Assembly (NCBI GenBank): GCA_034522495.1 | Contig: JAXHLG010000002.1 | Location: 992,001 to 1,056,000 of the forward strand | Origin: JAXHLG01 sp034522495 | Lineage (GTDB): Bacteria > Patescibacteriota > Minisyncoccia > Moranbacterales > DUUL01 | Direction: 5' to 3' | Length of the DNA stretch: 64,000 bases | Shown: one piece after another, positions 1 through 7,629 of the stretch | How the letters are laid out: each line of letters starts with the position of its first letter | Numbering within the stretch: the first letter of the stretch is position 1 | Made by a program: the position numbers and the translations under genes | The notes under the pieces: generated by a model | What the model was told of the DNA's origin: nothing | The model's input: only the letters and a program-made list of their open reading frames with translations | The model's database searches: none

Positions 1-301
1 CCTTCCCCGCTGGAAAAAATCCAGGCTTCAGCTTTTGCAAAATCATTTCGCTTGCAATGCTTCATAACAATACAAAATTAATGCTGTCTCCCTTATAGCA
101 TACTTTTTCAATTTTGTAAAGCAAACGTGAAACACCCTGAAAGTCCAAATCCAATTTTTACCCACAATAAGCCATTTCCAACCCCCGAAAACTGTAAAGC
201 AAAAGTGAAACAGCTGGGCGATTCCACTTGTTATTATAAGCTTTATTCATATTTTTTTCAAAATAAAAAGGCGATACATGATAGTATCGCCATTTGAAAA
301 T
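1..301. other. Noncoding stretch with two small repeats
   Basis: I see no credible gene here. Positions 37-79 match 5422-5464 in the same orientation with only a few mismatches (core AAATCATTTCGCTT and ACAATACAAAATT), so this is a dispersed repeat. A second, local direct repeat with core TGTAAAGCAAA.GTGAAACA lies at about 116-134 and 193-212. Function unknown. Confidence 0.5.
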
Positions 302-378
302 TGGGGGGAGCGAAGAGATTTGAACCCTCGACGCCCGGAGCCACAATCCGGTGCTCTATCCTCTGTGCTACGCTCCCC
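302..378 (-). tRNA. tRNA-His (GUG anticodon)
   Basis: Read on the minus strand the sequence folds into a full cloverleaf: a 7-bp acceptor stem GGGAGCG/CGCTCCC, a D arm ending GATAGAGC, an anticodon stem CCGGA/TCCGG around loop TTGTGGC (anticodon GTG, histidine), and a T arm with TTCAAAT. An extra G at position 378 stands opposite the discriminator C, which is the G-1:C73 identity pair of bacterial tRNA-His. The CCA tail is encoded (304-302). The gene lies about 30 bp downstream of hisS on the same strand, so the tRNA and its synthetase may share a transcript. Confidence 0.95.
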
Positions 379-408
379 ATTGAACACAAATAAAAAGGAA
401 CAAAATAA

Positions 409-1791
409 CTAAAAATATTTTTTTATCTCTTCTCTTCTGAGACTTTCCTGTTTTCTTGTTCGCAAATTCTTTATTTGAATCTCACCTCGTTTCAATTCCT
501 CGTTACCAGCAATTATAACATACTCAACTCCTCTTTTTAATGCGTAATTGAACTGCCCTTGAAAAGAAGTATCCTCAAGAAGCGACACTTCGCAATTCAA
601 GCCAGCGCTTCTAACTTCCTCAGCAATTTCCATGTATTCACGATTTAACTCGGAATCAAGCCTTAAAACTAAAACCTCTGTAATCGTTACTCTATCATTT
701 TTTGCAAGACCCTTTTTGTTCATCGCCAACAAAACCCTATCCACCCCCATGGAAGCGCCGACTGCCGGAAGAGTTTTTCCTGTAAACCGCTTGACTAGAT
801 CATTGTACCGTCCACCGGAAAAAACACTCCCGATTTCGGGAAGATCGCTGAGGGTAGCTTCCATCACAGGACCATCGTAATAATCAAGCCCGCGCGCAAT
901 AGAAAAATCGATTTTTACATATTCTTCCGGAACATTCATTGCTTCCAGGTAATCGAGAATCCTACCTAATTCTTCTATTCCCCTTTCGGCATCTGCCACT
1001 CCTTTAAACATTTTCTTGCATTCTTTAAGCAGCTTTATGTTCTCCCCTTTTAAGTCCAAGAAAAACTCAACTTTCTTCAAAGCTTTTTGAGGGAGAGCGG
1101 GGTTGTCTGGCGAGTCATTTCCAGGCTTCCTGCCTAATTCTTCAAGAACTTTTTCTTTGCCGATTTTTTCCACTTTGTCCAGAATCCTAAACATCTGTTT
1201 TACAATGTCTTCACGGCTCGCATTTTCCCTATCTTTAATCCCAGCCACAAAAGCTAGTCCATTTAAAATTTTCCTATTGCTGATGTTGATTAAAAAATCA
1301 TTTAGACCCAGAGATGATAAAGACAGATACATCATCTTGATTATTTCCGCATCTGCTATCATAGATGACGTGCCAACTATGTCAGCATCAAGCTGATAAA
1401 ATTGACGATAACGCCCAGCTTGCGGTCTTTCTCCTCTAAAAACCGGGCCACAGGCAACCCTTCTCCATGGCATAACAATCCCTGTCCTGTCCTTGCTATT
1501 ATAAGGATAGCTCGCAATCAATCTCGCAAATGGAACAGTGTGGTCGAAAGGAAGCGCCAATGATTGGCTGTCTTGAGAAGAATCTATAGTGAAGATCTGT
1601 TTTCCAGTGTCACTCTGCTCGCTTGATAGTGTTTTTAAGAACTCAACTCTAGGAGTTTCTATCGGATCATAGCCATGAGAGCGAAATACTTCTTGTCCTT
1701 TTGCAAGAATTCTTTCTTTTGTCAGGTAGTCTCTTGTTAAATAATCTATGAACCCGGCAGGTTTTTCAGGCTTAACTATTTCTTTTGACAT
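409..1791 (-). CDS. hisS: Histidyl-tRNA synthetase
   Basis: Charges tRNA-His with histidine in the cytoplasm, as a class II synthetase. Visible signatures are the motif 2 region FRGERPQAGRYRQF and the histidine-specific ARGLDYYDG, followed by the motif 3 segment GASMGVDRVLLAM and a C-terminal anticodon-binding domain with FNYALKRGVEYVIIAG. Length is 460 residues, slightly longer than the usual 420-450. An ATG nine codons upstream (1818) is in frame, but AGGAGGA lies 6-7 nt before the ATG at 1791, so I choose 1791. tRNA-His follows directly downstream. The 217 bp before the gene contain no convincing T-box. Confidence 0.96.
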   Translation of the reverse strand: MSKEIVKPEKPAGFIDYLTRDYLTKERILAKGQEVFRSHGYDPIETPRVEFLKTLSSEQSDTGKQIFTIDSSQDSQSLALPFDHTVPFARLIASYPYNSKDRTGIVMPWRRVACGPVFRGERPQAGRYRQFYQLDADIVGTSSMIADAEIIKMMYLSLSSLGLNDFLINISNRKILNGLAFVAGIKDRENASREDIVKQMFRILDKVEKIGKEKVLEELGRKPGNDSPDNPALPQKALKKVEFFLDLKGENIKLLKECKKMFKGVADAERGIEELGRILDYLEAMNVPEEYVKIDFSIARGLDYYDGPVMEATLSDLPEIGSVFSGGRYNDLVKRFTGKTLPAVGASMGVDRVLLAMNKKGLAKNDRVTITEVLVLRLDSELNREYMEIAEEVRSAGLNCEVSLLEDTSFQGQFNYALKRGVEYVIIAGNEELKRGEIQIKNLRTRKQESLRREEIKKYF

Positions 1792-1974
1792 ATTTCTTCC
1801 TCCTGTTTTTTTAGACATTTAAATTAATTAAAAGTTATGAATCATAATAAGTTGAAATTAACCGGCATTTGAGAGTATAACGTAAAAAATTTAAAAACAT
1901 GAGAGTTAATCGAATAGGGAATCTTTGATAAATTGCTCGCTCAATTAGATGTGAAATTCAATGTTTTTGATTTT

Positions 1975-2003
1975 AAGAGGAAGGCATCATTGGCCTTCCT
2001 CTT
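1975..2003 (-). terminator. Strong hairpin after the phosphoribosyltransferase gene
   Basis: Perfect 11-bp inverted repeat AAGAGGAAGGC/GCCTTCCTCTT with a 7-nt loop starts just past the stop codon of the gene ending at 2009. It is placed like a terminator, but the minus-strand sequence after the stem is AAAATC rather than a T-run, so it may only protect the 3' end. Confidence 0.4.
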
Positions 2004-2008
2004 TGGTT

Positions 2009-2653
2009 TCAGTAAATTTGCGCCAACAAGTCCAGGAAGCGATCTGCTTGTCCGGCGAAGTTTCTTTTTGCAAAAGAACGAGCAATTTTATCGTCACTCA
2101 AGAGAGTGGAAATCGAATTTACCGGCGCCTTTCTGTTAGGTTCCCCCGCAAATTTAGCCGCATCAAGCGTGAAAAATTTTTTTCCGGAGGCCGAGCGCTG
2201 CTTTACCCAAGAAATGGCATGCCACCTCGCATTGGGTATAAAAGGTTGATTTTCCTTCATTATTTTAGCAATCGTTTTGCCTGAGGAGATTACATCATCT
2301 ATTATGACAACATCCTTGATTCCCAGAAAAAATTTATCCCCAAATATTTTCTCTGCATAAATCCGCGGATCCTCCCCTGGACACCAAACTCTTTTGGAGA
2401 AAATTTTTTCCTTATTTCTCCACTTATCCAGCCATTCAAAGTTGCTCCTCAAAATGAACTTTTCAACAATTGATGCCCCGTTCCCGGGAAAAACTAATAA
2501 GCTTTCAGCCCGTGACAAATTGTTCCACAAATCATTTGCCAATAAATTTTCGGTCATCTCATCAGCTCTTAAAATTGTTAATCCAAAGTCTTCCTGAAAC
2601 TCTTTTTCGGGAAGACGCAGGTCTTCCACGTCATTAATTAGGCAGCCTGGCAT
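2009..2653 (-). CDS. Phosphoribosyltransferase-domain protein
   Basis: The hallmark is VVIIDDVISSGKT at residues 115-127, the PRPP-binding loop of type I phosphoribosyltransferases (hydrophobic run, two acidic residues, small residues, SGKT). The fold is otherwise divergent, and the substrate cannot be told: it could be a nucleobase-salvage enzyme, a ComF-like protein or a regulator. The 214-residue length suits a single-domain enzyme. A good ribosome site (GGGAGGA, 5 nt spacing) supports the ATG at 2653. The gene sits 157 bp downstream of the LOG-like gene with a hairpin and an apparent terminator between them, which suggests conditional read-through. Confidence 0.75.
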   Translation of the reverse strand: MPGCLINDVEDLRLPEKEFQEDFGLTILRADEMTENLLANDLWNNLSRAESLLVFPGNGASIVEKFILRSNFEWLDKWRNKEKIFSKRVWCPGEDPRIYAEKIFGDKFFLGIKDVVIIDDVISSGKTIAKIMKENQPFIPNARWHAISWVKQRSASGKKFFTLDAAKFAGEPNRKAPVNSISTLLSDDKIARSFAKRNFAGQADRFLDLLAQIY

Positions 2654-2685
2654 ATTTTCCTCCCTTTGTTTGCTTTTAAGGAACT

Positions 2686-2713
2686 AAAAAACCCTTCTCT
2701 TTCAAGAAGGGGT
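2686..2713 (-). terminator. Intrinsic terminator or attenuator upstream of the phosphoribosyltransferase gene
   Basis: On the minus strand AACCC(C)TTCT...AGAGAAGGGTT forms a stem followed by TTTTTTAG. It lies between the LOG-like gene and the phosphoribosyltransferase gene. Its left half and loop contain CTTCTTGAAAGAG, an exact 13-nt complement of part of the upstream hairpin, so the two structures could be mutually exclusive. Confidence 0.6.
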
Positions 2714-2726
2714 TTATCGCAGGAGG

Positions 2727-2789
2727 ATTTACATTAATCACGCACAACAAACCTCTTCTTGAAAGAGTTTGTCGTGATTATGTAAAATC
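2727..2789 (-). promoter_or_regulatory. Long leader hairpin, possible anti-terminator partner
   Basis: Minus-strand sequence GATTTTACATAATCACG pairs imperfectly with CGTGATTAATGTAAATC, and the inner parts ACAAAC/GTTTGT and CTCTT/AAGAG extend the stem. The apex contains CTCTTTCAAGAAG, complementary to the downstream terminator. CCTCCTGCG just after the hairpin could pair with the GGGAGGA ribosome site of the next gene. Confidence 0.5.
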
Positions 2790-2810
2790 AGGCTTGTTTT
2801 TAAAATTGCT

Positions 2811-3365
2811 TTAACCATTTTTATCTTTTATCATGCTTAAAATTTTTTCTACTGCCTTTTCACCGCTTTCTGCCGACTCTATTTTAATTCTTCTTCTTTC
2901 ATCTAAAAACTTTTCAGCTAAATCCTGCGCCCACCCCTTTTGATTTTTGACAGCAACCACCGGCTTATTGTTGCGATAAGCAATAGCGATTTCCTCCAGC
3001 GTGCCCGCACCACCCCCAAGCGCTATTAATCCATCGCACATATTAACCAAAAGCAGCTCATCAAAACCATCCACTTCCATCCCTGAAATAACTTCTACAT
3101 CAACAAACTGATTTGACTTGAAGCGCCATCTCCCCTTAATAACTCCAACCGTTAACCCGCCTTCTATTTTGGCGCCCCTTGAACTTGCCTCCATGATGCC
3201 ATCTTTTCCGCCTGTCACAACCACAGCGTTTTTCTTTGCCAGTAAACGTCCAATTTTTTCCGCTTCAGCCATTAATTTCTTGGAAGCACCTTTTCCATTC
3301 TTGTAATCATCTTTCCCGGCAGACCCGATAACGCCTATTTGGTATTTTTTCTTAGCCCTTCTCAT
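2811..3365 (-). CDS. LOG/TIGR00725-type Rossmann-fold protein
   Basis: A SLOG-superfamily nucleotide-binding protein. The signatures are GVIGSAG at residues 11-17, VVVTGGKDGIMEA around 48-60, and the glycine-rich ALGGGAGTLEE at 115-125, which in this family forms the phosphate/nucleotide pocket; some relatives bind molybdenum cofactor and others release cytokinin-type bases from ribotides. Which reaction applies here is not visible. At 184 residues it is of normal length. Its start overlaps the end of the TrpR-like gene by 14 bp, so the two are translationally coupled and probably under the same operator. Confidence 0.85.
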   Translation of the reverse strand: MRRAKKKYQIGVIGSAGKDDYKNGKGASKKLMAEAEKIGRLLAKKNAVVVTGGKDGIMEASSRGAKIEGGLTVGVIKGRWRFKSNQFVDVEVISGMEVDGFDELLLVNMCDGLIALGGGAGTLEEIAIAYRNNKPVVAVKNQKGWAQDLAEKFLDERRRIKIESAESGEKAVEKILSMIKDKNG

Positions 3366-3699
3366 TTCGATTTTTTTTATTGTTAACTTCTTGAACTTTC
3401 CCTCTCAAAACAGAACCCCATGTCTGAAGCGTTCCAAGTCTATCCAACACTAGATCATACCCGCCTTTTCCGTCGTTAAGCCACTGCGCCACTCTGGCGA
3501 CCGTTCTTGAGCTCAAACCGGTTTCCTTTTCAATCTTTGAGTATGACTCGCCTACCTTAAGCATGCCGGCGGCTTTCAATCTATTCGTAAATTCTTTAAT
3601 TTCAGCTGCAGTCATCAAGTCCCGCGCAAAACAAGCCACTTCCTTTCTATCTTTTAGGCTTAGAAAGGCATCGTAAAGCCTTGCCTCATTTTTATTCAT
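3352..3699 (-). CDS. TrpR-like regulator, YerC/YecD family
   Basis: A 115-residue all-helical DNA-binding protein of the TrpR superfamily. The segment from about residue 33 (EIKEFTNRL) through TGLSSRTVARVAQWLNDG (60-77) matches the helix-turn-helix of YerC/YecD proteins. The family is related to the tryptophan repressor, but its ligands are mostly unknown. The gene heads a two-gene unit with the LOG-like protein. A perfect palindrome overlapping a strong promoter lies 22 bp before the start codon, which points to autoregulation. Confidence 0.85.
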   Translation of the reverse strand: MNKNEARLYDAFLSLKDRKEVACFARDLMTAAEIKEFTNRLKAAGMLKVGESYSKIEKETGLSSRTVARVAQWLNDGKGGYDLVLDRLGTLQTWGSVLRGKVQEVNNKKNRNEKG

Positions 3700-3720
3700 A
3701 ATCCTAATTTTAATAAAATT

Positions 3721-3764
3721 ACTTTACTTAAGTAAAGTATAATATTAGTTTTTTATCCTGTCAA
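3721..3764 (-). promoter_or_regulatory. Sigma70-type promoter with overlapping 18-bp palindromic operator
   Basis: On the minus strand TTGACA (3764-3759) and TATACT (3741-3736) are separated by exactly 17 nt. The perfect palindrome ACTTTACTTAAGTAAAGT (3721-3738) starts inside the -10 box and covers the expected transcription start. Its symmetric TTAA centre resembles the trp operator of TrpR. Repression of its own TrpR-like gene is the natural reading. Confidence 0.8.
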
Positions 3765-3784
3765 GGGGGACAGTTTAACTTTCC

Positions 3785-3817
3785 AGCTAAATTCACAATT
3801 TAGCTCGGTCTTTTTTT
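3785..3817 (+). terminator. Terminator-shaped hairpin
   Basis: AGCTAAATT/AATTTAGCT with a 3-nt loop, followed on the plus strand by CGGTC and seven T. No plus-strand gene precedes it. It sits between two minus-strand units, so its role is unclear. Confidence 0.35.
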
Positions 3818-3879
3818 GTTAATGAATCGGTTCGCGGAGTTAGTTCTGTAATTCAAAGTTATATGGAGGAAAAAGAAAT

Positions 3880-4629
3880 TCAGCTATTTAAGAATAAGTG
3901 AATTGAGTTATTGACATAGCCTAAGCGAAAGATTTTTTCTTTCTTGGATAAAGCTTTTGTTGTTCTCTTATTTTGAATTTTTGACCAAAAGAACCCTTCC
4001 CATTCTTGCCACTCAACCTCTTTATTTTCCAACTTCAATTTATTAAAAAGTGAAACTAATACAAATTCCGGCATCACGGAGAAGTCTTTTGATGTTGATT
4101 TTTCCAATATCGTTTTTGCAGTTGATTTATTTAGTTTTATTCCGCACCAAACCCAATCAAAGTCTTTATCAAATAAAATTTTACCGGTGTCTCCTATTAT
4201 TTTTTCAATTAAGTAATAATCCTTGGGATGGGTGTCCCAGGCCTTTTTTGAGCGGGCAAAAATTACAAGATCTTTAGAGGTTTCCTCTGAAATGTCTTTG
4301 ATAAAGGATTCCTTGTGCTTCGATTCTAAATCAAAAATAATCCTGTCAATAAAGCCGAAATAAGCATAGCCATCCTTGGGCCGGTCTAAGAAAAGCTGCA
4401 GTCCGCTTCTAAAATGATCCCCTATTTGGGTATTCTCATCATTTTTGAATACAATACAACCATTTTTTTTCAAAAAATTTATACCTTCTTGATTGTCTTT
4501 AATGGTTGGAAAAGTTGCACTAACTAAAATTTCAGAAAAAATTTCTTTGAGCAATCCAATGTTTTTATTTAAATGATAGTTAAACTTTTTTTGCGGGTCG
4601 TGATAGGGAAAAATTAAAAATGGCTTCAT
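3880..4629 (-). CDS. Hypothetical protein, function unknown
   Basis: A 249-residue soluble protein. I do not recognise its family. It begins MKPFLIFPYHDPQ and alternates short hydrophobic strands and helices (ILVSATFPTIKDN, YAYFGFIDRIIFDLESK), which could suit an alpha/beta glycosyltransferase-like fold, but I see no clear DxD or other catalytic motif. There are no signal peptide or membrane segments. The ATG at 4629 is preferred over an upstream TTG. It lies 20 bp downstream of the C39-like gene, so the two probably form an operon and may act together. Confidence 0.7.
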   Translation of the reverse strand: MKPFLIFPYHDPQKKFNYHLNKNIGLLKEIFSEILVSATFPTIKDNQEGINFLKKNGCIVFKNDENTQIGDHFRSGLQLFLDRPKDGYAYFGFIDRIIFDLESKHKESFIKDISEETSKDLVIFARSKKAWDTHPKDYYLIEKIIGDTGKILFDKDFDWVWCGIKLNKSTAKTILEKSTSKDFSVMPEFVLVSLFNKLKLENKEVEWQEWEGFFWSKIQNKRTTKALSKKEKIFRLGYVNNSIHLFLNS

Positions 4630-4649
4630 ATAAAACAAGAGGTTATTTG

Positions 4650-5153
4650 TTATTTATAAATTGTAATAATTTGTCGAATAATCAATTCATTCGGTTTAAT
4701 AGTTTCACCGGTAAAATCAAACCAAACCAACATAAAATCATCTTTTTCTATTTTTCTTTCGTAGCCAATTTCTGGATCTTGAAGATAGATATATTCATCG
4801 TCTAAACCTGAAACAATACTATAATGACCATCACAAATATCTGACTCAGTGTAATCTTGTCTTCCTCTGGTAAACCAATCAACAATAACAGGGACTTTTT
4901 TGTCTAACCATTTTTCAATATCCTCAAAAGTGCTTTCATTTTTGATTTCTACTTTAAAACCAAAACTTTCCGCGGCTTTTTCAATGCCTTGATCACTCAC
5001 CCCTAAATCTCTATCCCAGTTCATTAAGGAGGCTAGTTCATCCTCGCTTTTTTCAATGCCATAATAATTTAAAACCATCTTCAAACTAGCTGGGCCACAA
5101 TATCCCATATTTAATTTTTCCTGAAATGGTTTGATGTTTATTTCCTTTTTCAT
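4650..5153 (-). CDS. C39-like papain-fold protease domain protein
   Basis: MGYCGPASLKMVLNYYG at residues 16-32 is the C39-type active-site Cys motif, with Gln11 as a candidate oxyanion residue, and DGHYSIVSGLDDEYIYLQDP near residues 108-127 supplies the His and Asp. These match the C39_2 branch of cysteine peptidases. No transporter or leader-peptide gene is adjacent and no signal peptide is visible, so it is a free-standing, probably cytoplasmic protein of 167 residues. The substrate is unknown. It is transcribed ahead of the unknown gene ending at 3880. Confidence 0.8.
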   Translation of the reverse strand: MKKEINIKPFQEKLNMGYCGPASLKMVLNYYGIEKSEDELASLMNWDRDLGVSDQGIEKAAESFGFKVEIKNESTFEDIEKWLDKKVPVIVDWFTRGRQDYTESDICDGHYSIVSGLDDEYIYLQDPEIGYERKIEKDDFMLVWFDFTGETIKPNELIIRQIITIYK

Positions 5154-5421
5154 TTTTTTAAATTTTAAATCATTCCAATTTTTTTGATCAGTTTTACAAA
5201 ATTTAAGGGATTAAATAGTCCAGTTTTAAAATTTAACTAACTTTATGCAAAACAAGGCCAAAAATTTCTAGACTTTAAACCTCTTTTATATAATACCCAA
5301 ACAAAAATGAACATACCAAGGTGCGTTCATTGGTATATTCTATATGAGAGGATTGGGTGTTTTTGTTCTCTTGAAGATAAAAACAACTATTTGTTTTTTA
5401 TTTTCTTCCCTATTAGATTTT

Positions 5422-5464
5422 GCGAAATCATTTCGCTTCCGATGCTTCAGAACAATACAAAATT
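5422..5464. repeat. Dispersed repeat, second copy of 37-79
   Basis: Shares GCxAAATCATTTCGCTT and ATGCTTCA.AACAATACAAAATT with positions 37-79. It directly abuts the first GAAACCACTGAAGAAT-type element. The rest of the 5154-5588 gap shows no gene; it also holds ATACCAAGGTGCGTTC...TTGGTATA. Confidence 0.55.
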
Positions 5465-5467
5465 CCT

Positions 5468-5633
5468 GAAACTACTGAAGAATGTCTGAACTTGTTTACC
5501 CGGCTTTGACGGGCCGTGTCCGTCTTTGGCAGGATTCAGAATCTATAAATTTGCAAAAATGGCTTATTCAGGGAGATCCTGATTTTCATCAGGATGACAT
5601 TTTAAGGGGATTTCTATATTCTTCAGTGGTTTC
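5468..5633. repeat. MITE-like element R1, copy A
   Basis: 166 bp bounded by near-perfect inverted ends GAAACTACTGAAGAAT and ATTCTTCAGTGGTTTC. Internally it carries GAACTTGTTTACCCGGC, GATTCAGAATCT and GATCCTGATTTTCATCAGG, shared with the copies at 7480, 18955 and 59742. No internal ORF. Its right end overlaps the 3' end of the gene ending at 5589. Confidence 0.85.
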
Positions 5634-5918
5634 ATAGATCTTTTTTACATATTTTTTCTTTTCGATGTTTTCGCAGTCTAGCAAGAAAGCGATTAGCTTC
5701 AAAACGGCCGGATCGTAAAGGCCTTTTTTTGCATTCAAAAATTCTTGGCGGACTTTGTCTTTTCCATAAAAATCAATGAGCTTGAAAATATCCTCGAGGC
5801 TTCCATAAGCAAGCACCTGATGAACAATCAGATTGCTATCCCTTTGAGCATCCAGTTTTTGATAATCCAGAAACCAAAAGAGTTTGCTAAAATCAGGTAA
5901 TTTGCTGTTTTTACTCAT
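5589..5918 (-). CDS. Small conserved-looking protein, possible DUF6922-like
   Basis: 109 residues, acidic and helical. FWFLDYQKLDAQRDSNLI and HQVLAYGSLEDIFKLIDFYG resemble, from memory, the DUF6922-like small proteins often found beside AbiEii-type nucleotidyltransferases, but no such partner lies next to it here, so no toxin-antitoxin claim is made. The last 15 codons, including the stop, are written by repeat element R1 copy A (ETTEEYRNPLKMSS comes from the element's inverted end), so the native C-terminus has been replaced. No ribosome site is obvious. Function unknown. Confidence 0.6.
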   Translation of the reverse strand: MSKNSKLPDFSKLFWFLDYQKLDAQRDSNLIVHQVLAYGSLEDIFKLIDFYGKDKVRQEFLNAKKGLYDPAVLKLIAFLLDCENIEKKKYVKKIYETTEEYRNPLKMSS

Positions 5919-5943
5919 AAAAAAATTATCTGTTATTATACTT

Positions 5944-6013
5944 AGTAATTACGCATTTAGGCTTTTCGTTTGCTAAATTATACATTAAAGAGGCGCAATC
6001 GCGTAATTCCTGA
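5944..6013. repeat. Inverted-repeat element R4, short copy
   Basis: Bounded by AGTAATTACGCA and GCGCAATCGCGTAATTCCT. The right end (5993-6013) is the exact reverse complement of 37156-37176, and the left part matches the other end of the 37150-37366 element. This looks like an internally shortened, inverted copy of that element. Confidence 0.65.
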
Positions 6014-6053
6014 TACTTTAATTTTACCACAAAAGAAATTTGACATAAATGCC

Positions 6054-7154
6054 TCAACCTCCCCGGCCCATGATGCCGATGAGGAGGCCCAGGAGAGCCA
6101 TGGCGGCGTTGATGATCCAGAAGCGGACAGTCACCTTGGTTTCAGGCCAGCCAAGGGCTTCAAAGTGGTGGTGCAGAGGAGCGGAAAGAAAGATTTTCTT
6201 TTTGAAAAGTTTTTTGGAAGTCATTTGCAAAATCACCGAGCCGGATTCCAAAAAGTAAATAAAGACTACAAAAGGAAGTACCAAAACGGAATTGGTTAGC
6301 ATGGCCACCACGCCCAAAGTCGCCCCGAGCGCCACCGCGCCGGTGTCGCCCATAAAGAACCTGGCGGGATAAAAATTGAACCAGAGAAAAGCCATCAAAG
6401 CTCCGCCGACAACGGAGCAGAAAGCGGCCAAATCTATTTTGTTTTGGAAAAAAGCAATGGCGGCAAAAACGGCAAAGGCTTGGGCGAGCACTCCCGCGTT
6501 CAAGCCGTCCAGCCCGTCGGTCTCGTTGGAAGATACGGCCATGGAAATGATCACCAGCATAAACAAGGGGATATACCACAATCCCAAAGAAAAGTCTCCT
6601 ACCGCGGGGACATGAAGCATGTCCCAGCCCAGCTTGCTGAAAAACCACCAAGCGCCGACCGCCGAGATGACCAGCAGCCAAGTAAGGCGAACGGCAAACC
6701 TCATGCCGCCTCCCTTGTTGGTTCCGATTTTTTTAACGCTCATAAAATCATCTGCCAACCCGAGAATAGCAGTAGCAATCAAAGCAAACATCGGCAACCA
6801 AGTCTGGCTTCGGCTGAGAAAATTAAACCTGCCCGCCCACTGACTATCAAAAACCGCTTCCAAGAGAGGAGTGGCAAGCACCATAATTGAAGCCAGGACC
6901 AAAACGGTTCCCCAAATCAAAATCCCGCCCATGGTGGGAGTTCCCTCCTTGTGGGAATGAAGCTTGTTTACGTAAGAAAGCTTTTCTCCGCTGACCGAAT
7001 TCCTTTTTATCTTGATGCCGATTTTGTATTTATACAAAAAGTGGCTCAGGATGGGAGTCAGCCCCATAGCGAAAACAAAAGCCATAAATCCCAAAATGAT
7101 TATTTTGGCAAGAGATAAAACTTCGGGAATGGTTTGAATTTGAGCGAGATGCAT
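6054..7154 (-). CDS. mraY: Phospho-N-acetylmuramoyl-pentapeptide transferase
   Basis: Integral membrane enzyme that transfers phospho-MurNAc-pentapeptide from UDP to undecaprenyl phosphate, giving lipid I for peptidoglycan. Seen in order: an N-terminal membrane helix, HSHKEGTPTMGGILIW near residues 66-81, the catalytic Asp pair in LADDFMSVKK, NETDGLDGLNAG, FFMGDTGAVALGA, and the His-rich loop PLHHHFEALGWPE, which is diagnostic for MraY. About ten hydrophobic segments fit the family, and 366 residues is normal. It stands alone rather than within a dcw cluster, but other wall genes (carboxypeptidase, ftsQ-like, Mur-ligase-like, glmS) lie upstream on the same strand. Confidence 0.97.
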   Translation of the reverse strand: MHLAQIQTIPEVLSLAKIIILGFMAFVFAMGLTPILSHFLYKYKIGIKIKRNSVSGEKLSYVNKLHSHKEGTPTMGGILIWGTVLVLASIMVLATPLLEAVFDSQWAGRFNFLSRSQTWLPMFALIATAILGLADDFMSVKKIGTNKGGGMRFAVRLTWLLVISAVGAWWFFSKLGWDMLHVPAVGDFSLGLWYIPLFMLVIISMAVSSNETDGLDGLNAGVLAQAFAVFAAIAFFQNKIDLAAFCSVVGGALMAFLWFNFYPARFFMGDTGAVALGATLGVVAMLTNSVLVLPFVVFIYFLESGSVILQMTSKKLFKKKIFLSAPLHHHFEALGWPETKVTVRFWIINAAMALLGLLIGIMGRGG

Positions 7155-7479
7155 AGTTTAGAATCTTGAATTATGAATCTTGTATCTTGAATGATGGTAT
7201 ATTGATATAAAGTTGAACAAAGTTGAAATTTGTGGAAATTGGGAAATTGGTTTATTGGTTTATTTGTATAATGGTATATTAGGAATTAAATTCATTGCCT
7301 CATTGTTTCATTGTTAAGCTACTATTTGATTGAAATTTATAGATATAAATGATTATGTTTAGATGTTTAAATGCCTTGCCCCGTGTGATCCCGCTTTGCG
7401 GGAGAATTTACGGGGTTCAAATGCTTAAATGATAAAATGTTAAAATGTTCGTATGTTTAAATGATAATATGATAATATG
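7155..7479. repeat. Noncoding AT-rich arrays with period near 8 nt
   Basis: No gene. From about 7356 the sequence is a degenerate tandem array with units like ATGTTTAG, ATGTTTAA, ATGCTTAA and ATGATAAA. The array is interrupted at 7374-7416 by a CCCCGTGTGA...ACGGGG hairpin (family R2). Positions 7419-7471 are a 53-bp exact direct repeat of 7631-7683. Confidence 0.7.
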
Positions 7480-7629
7480 GAAACCACTAAAGAATGCCAT
7501 TCCAAGCTTTCTTGTCCGGCCTTGACGGGATTCAGAATCTATAAATTTGCAAAAAAGGCTTATTCATGGAGATCCTGATTTTCATCAGGATGACATTTTA
7601 AGGGGATTTCTATATTCTTCAGTGGTTTC
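7480..7629. repeat. MITE-like element R1, copy B
   Basis: 150 bp, ends GAAACCACTAAAGAAT and ATTCTTCAGTGGTTTC, inside matching copy A (GACGGGATTCAGAATCTATA, GGAGATCCTGATTTTC). It has a shorter centre than copy A: the GGGCCGTGTCCGTC stretch is missing. It is embedded in an octamer array and flanked by 53-bp direct repeats. Confidence 0.85.

Noticed and set aside
158..346. 62-residue ORF at the start of the window
   Set aside because: It overlaps tRNA-His and is mostly repeat sequence.
1819..1960. T-box or other riboswitch before hisS
   Set aside because: Only an AT-rich leader with a TATACT-like box; no T-box motif or conserved stem found.
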